From positions 124,001 through 188,000 of the forward strand of contig NZ_NEXS01000001.1 of NCBI RefSeq assembly GCF_002810445.1: a stretch of 64,000 bases of DNA, read 5' to 3'. The position numbers and the translations under genes were made by a program. Positions within the stretch are counted from its first letter, which is position 1, and each line of letters opens with the position of its first letter. Source of the DNA: Advenella sp. S44 (lineage in GTDB: Bacteria > Pseudomonadota > Gammaproteobacteria > Burkholderiales > Burkholderiaceae_B). Of the stretch, positions 63,821 to 64,000 are shown in pieces. The notes below the pieces were generated by a model. The model made no database searches. It was given only the letters and a program-made list of their open reading frames with translations, and had not been told where the DNA came from.

Positions 63821-64000
63821 TCAGCTGGGCCGTTCGTCTGAAATCATCCAGACTACACGACGGATTTCGGGTTCGCGTTCAATGGTAAGACCACTGAATG
63901 CCATGCCGCAACTGTAGGAAACCCTAAGTTGGGTTACTTCAAACTGCGTCCAGTTCCGCCAGCCTGGCACGGTCGGGATAACCTTCAGTGTCGCCTGCAA
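63821..64000 (-). CDS. Possible C-terminal end of an unrecognised gene (runs off the window)
   Basis: The minus strand is open for 59 codons from the window edge to a TGA at 63821-63823, ending REPEIRRVVWMISDERPS, 24 bases before the GntR start. I do not recognise it. Against it being real, the TGGTNNNACCA operator of the GntR gene lies inside. It may be just the promoter region of gntR. Confidence 0.25.
   Translation of the reverse strand: MQATLKVIPTVPGWRNWTQFEVTQLRVSYSCGMAFSGLTIEREPEIRRVVWMISDERPS
63883..63893 (-). promoter_or_regulatory. Putative GntR/FadR-type operator
   Basis: TGGTAAGACCA matches the FadR-subfamily consensus TGGTNNNACCA exactly, and the symmetry extends outward one base further (CA-n-TGGT / ACCA-n-TG). 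It is 87-97 bases upstream of the GntR start codon, suggesting autoregulation. Confidence 0.65.

Overview
The window reads as chromosome of a betaproteobacterium of the Alcaligenaceae (Burkholderiales), quite possibly Advenella or a close relative. This rests on the gene order of the ribosomal block (infA and rpmJ between secY and rpsM), mid-50s GC, and three tripartite tricarboxylate transporters (TctCBA) with Bug-type binding proteins, a family greatly expanded in Bordetella relatives. The taxon is an inference from gene content; no rRNA gene is present.

Region 1 (1-10,040, minus strand): a truncated MFS transporter start, then the spc and alpha ribosomal operons read as rplN-rplX-rplE-rpsN-rpsH-rplF-rplR-rpsE-rpmD-rplO-secY-infA-rpmJ-rpsM-rpsK-rpsD-rpoA-rplQ. 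The S10 half that often precedes rplN is absent; a good promoter and a leader of about 265 nt stand in its place. A terminator-like hairpin lies between rpsD and rpoA, and a palindrome-rich spacer between rpoA and rplQ.

Region 2 (10,280-14,340): a TetR regulator, a MipA/OmpV outer-membrane protein sharing a 16-bp upstream site with it, and a TonB-dependent siderophore receptor behind a Fur box.

Region 3 (14,650-23,730): a PotABCD-like ABC importer, a class III omega-aminotransferase, a gamma-glutamyltransferase-family enzyme and an N-formylglutamate amidohydrolase, together suggesting uptake and breakdown of a polyamine or other amino compound.

Region 4 (23,776-35,420): tctDE-tctCBA (a two-component system with its carboxylate transporter), an aldehyde dehydrogenase, a membrane PQQ dehydrogenase with a low-complexity insertion, and an AHSA1-ArsR pair behind a perfect 18-bp palindrome. 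Region 5 (35,548-44,037): a LivGFKHM-type ABC importer and a second tctCBA operon.

Region 6 (44,470-64,000): a large catabolic block with IclR and GntR/FCD regulators, two SDR dehydrogenases, an aldose-1-epimerase-like protein, a hydroxypyruvate-isomerase-like protein, two Ldh-family oxidoreductases, a KDPG-type aldolase, a GlcD/Dld-type flavoprotein, an IlvD/Edd-type sugar-acid dehydratase, a TRAP transporter, a third Tct transporter and a fumarylacetoacetase-family hydrolase. The set fits non-phosphorylative oxidation of sugars or sugar acids to pyruvate plus a hydroxy acid or aldehyde.

The most unusual signal is non-coding. At least five spacers hold short, strongly degenerate tandem arrays with steady periods (17, 22, about 22, about 21 and 28 bp) but unrelated unit sequences, most of them touching or closely following the 3' end of a gene. 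A longer 95-bp-period duplication at 14,651-14,828 copies the end of a permease gene.
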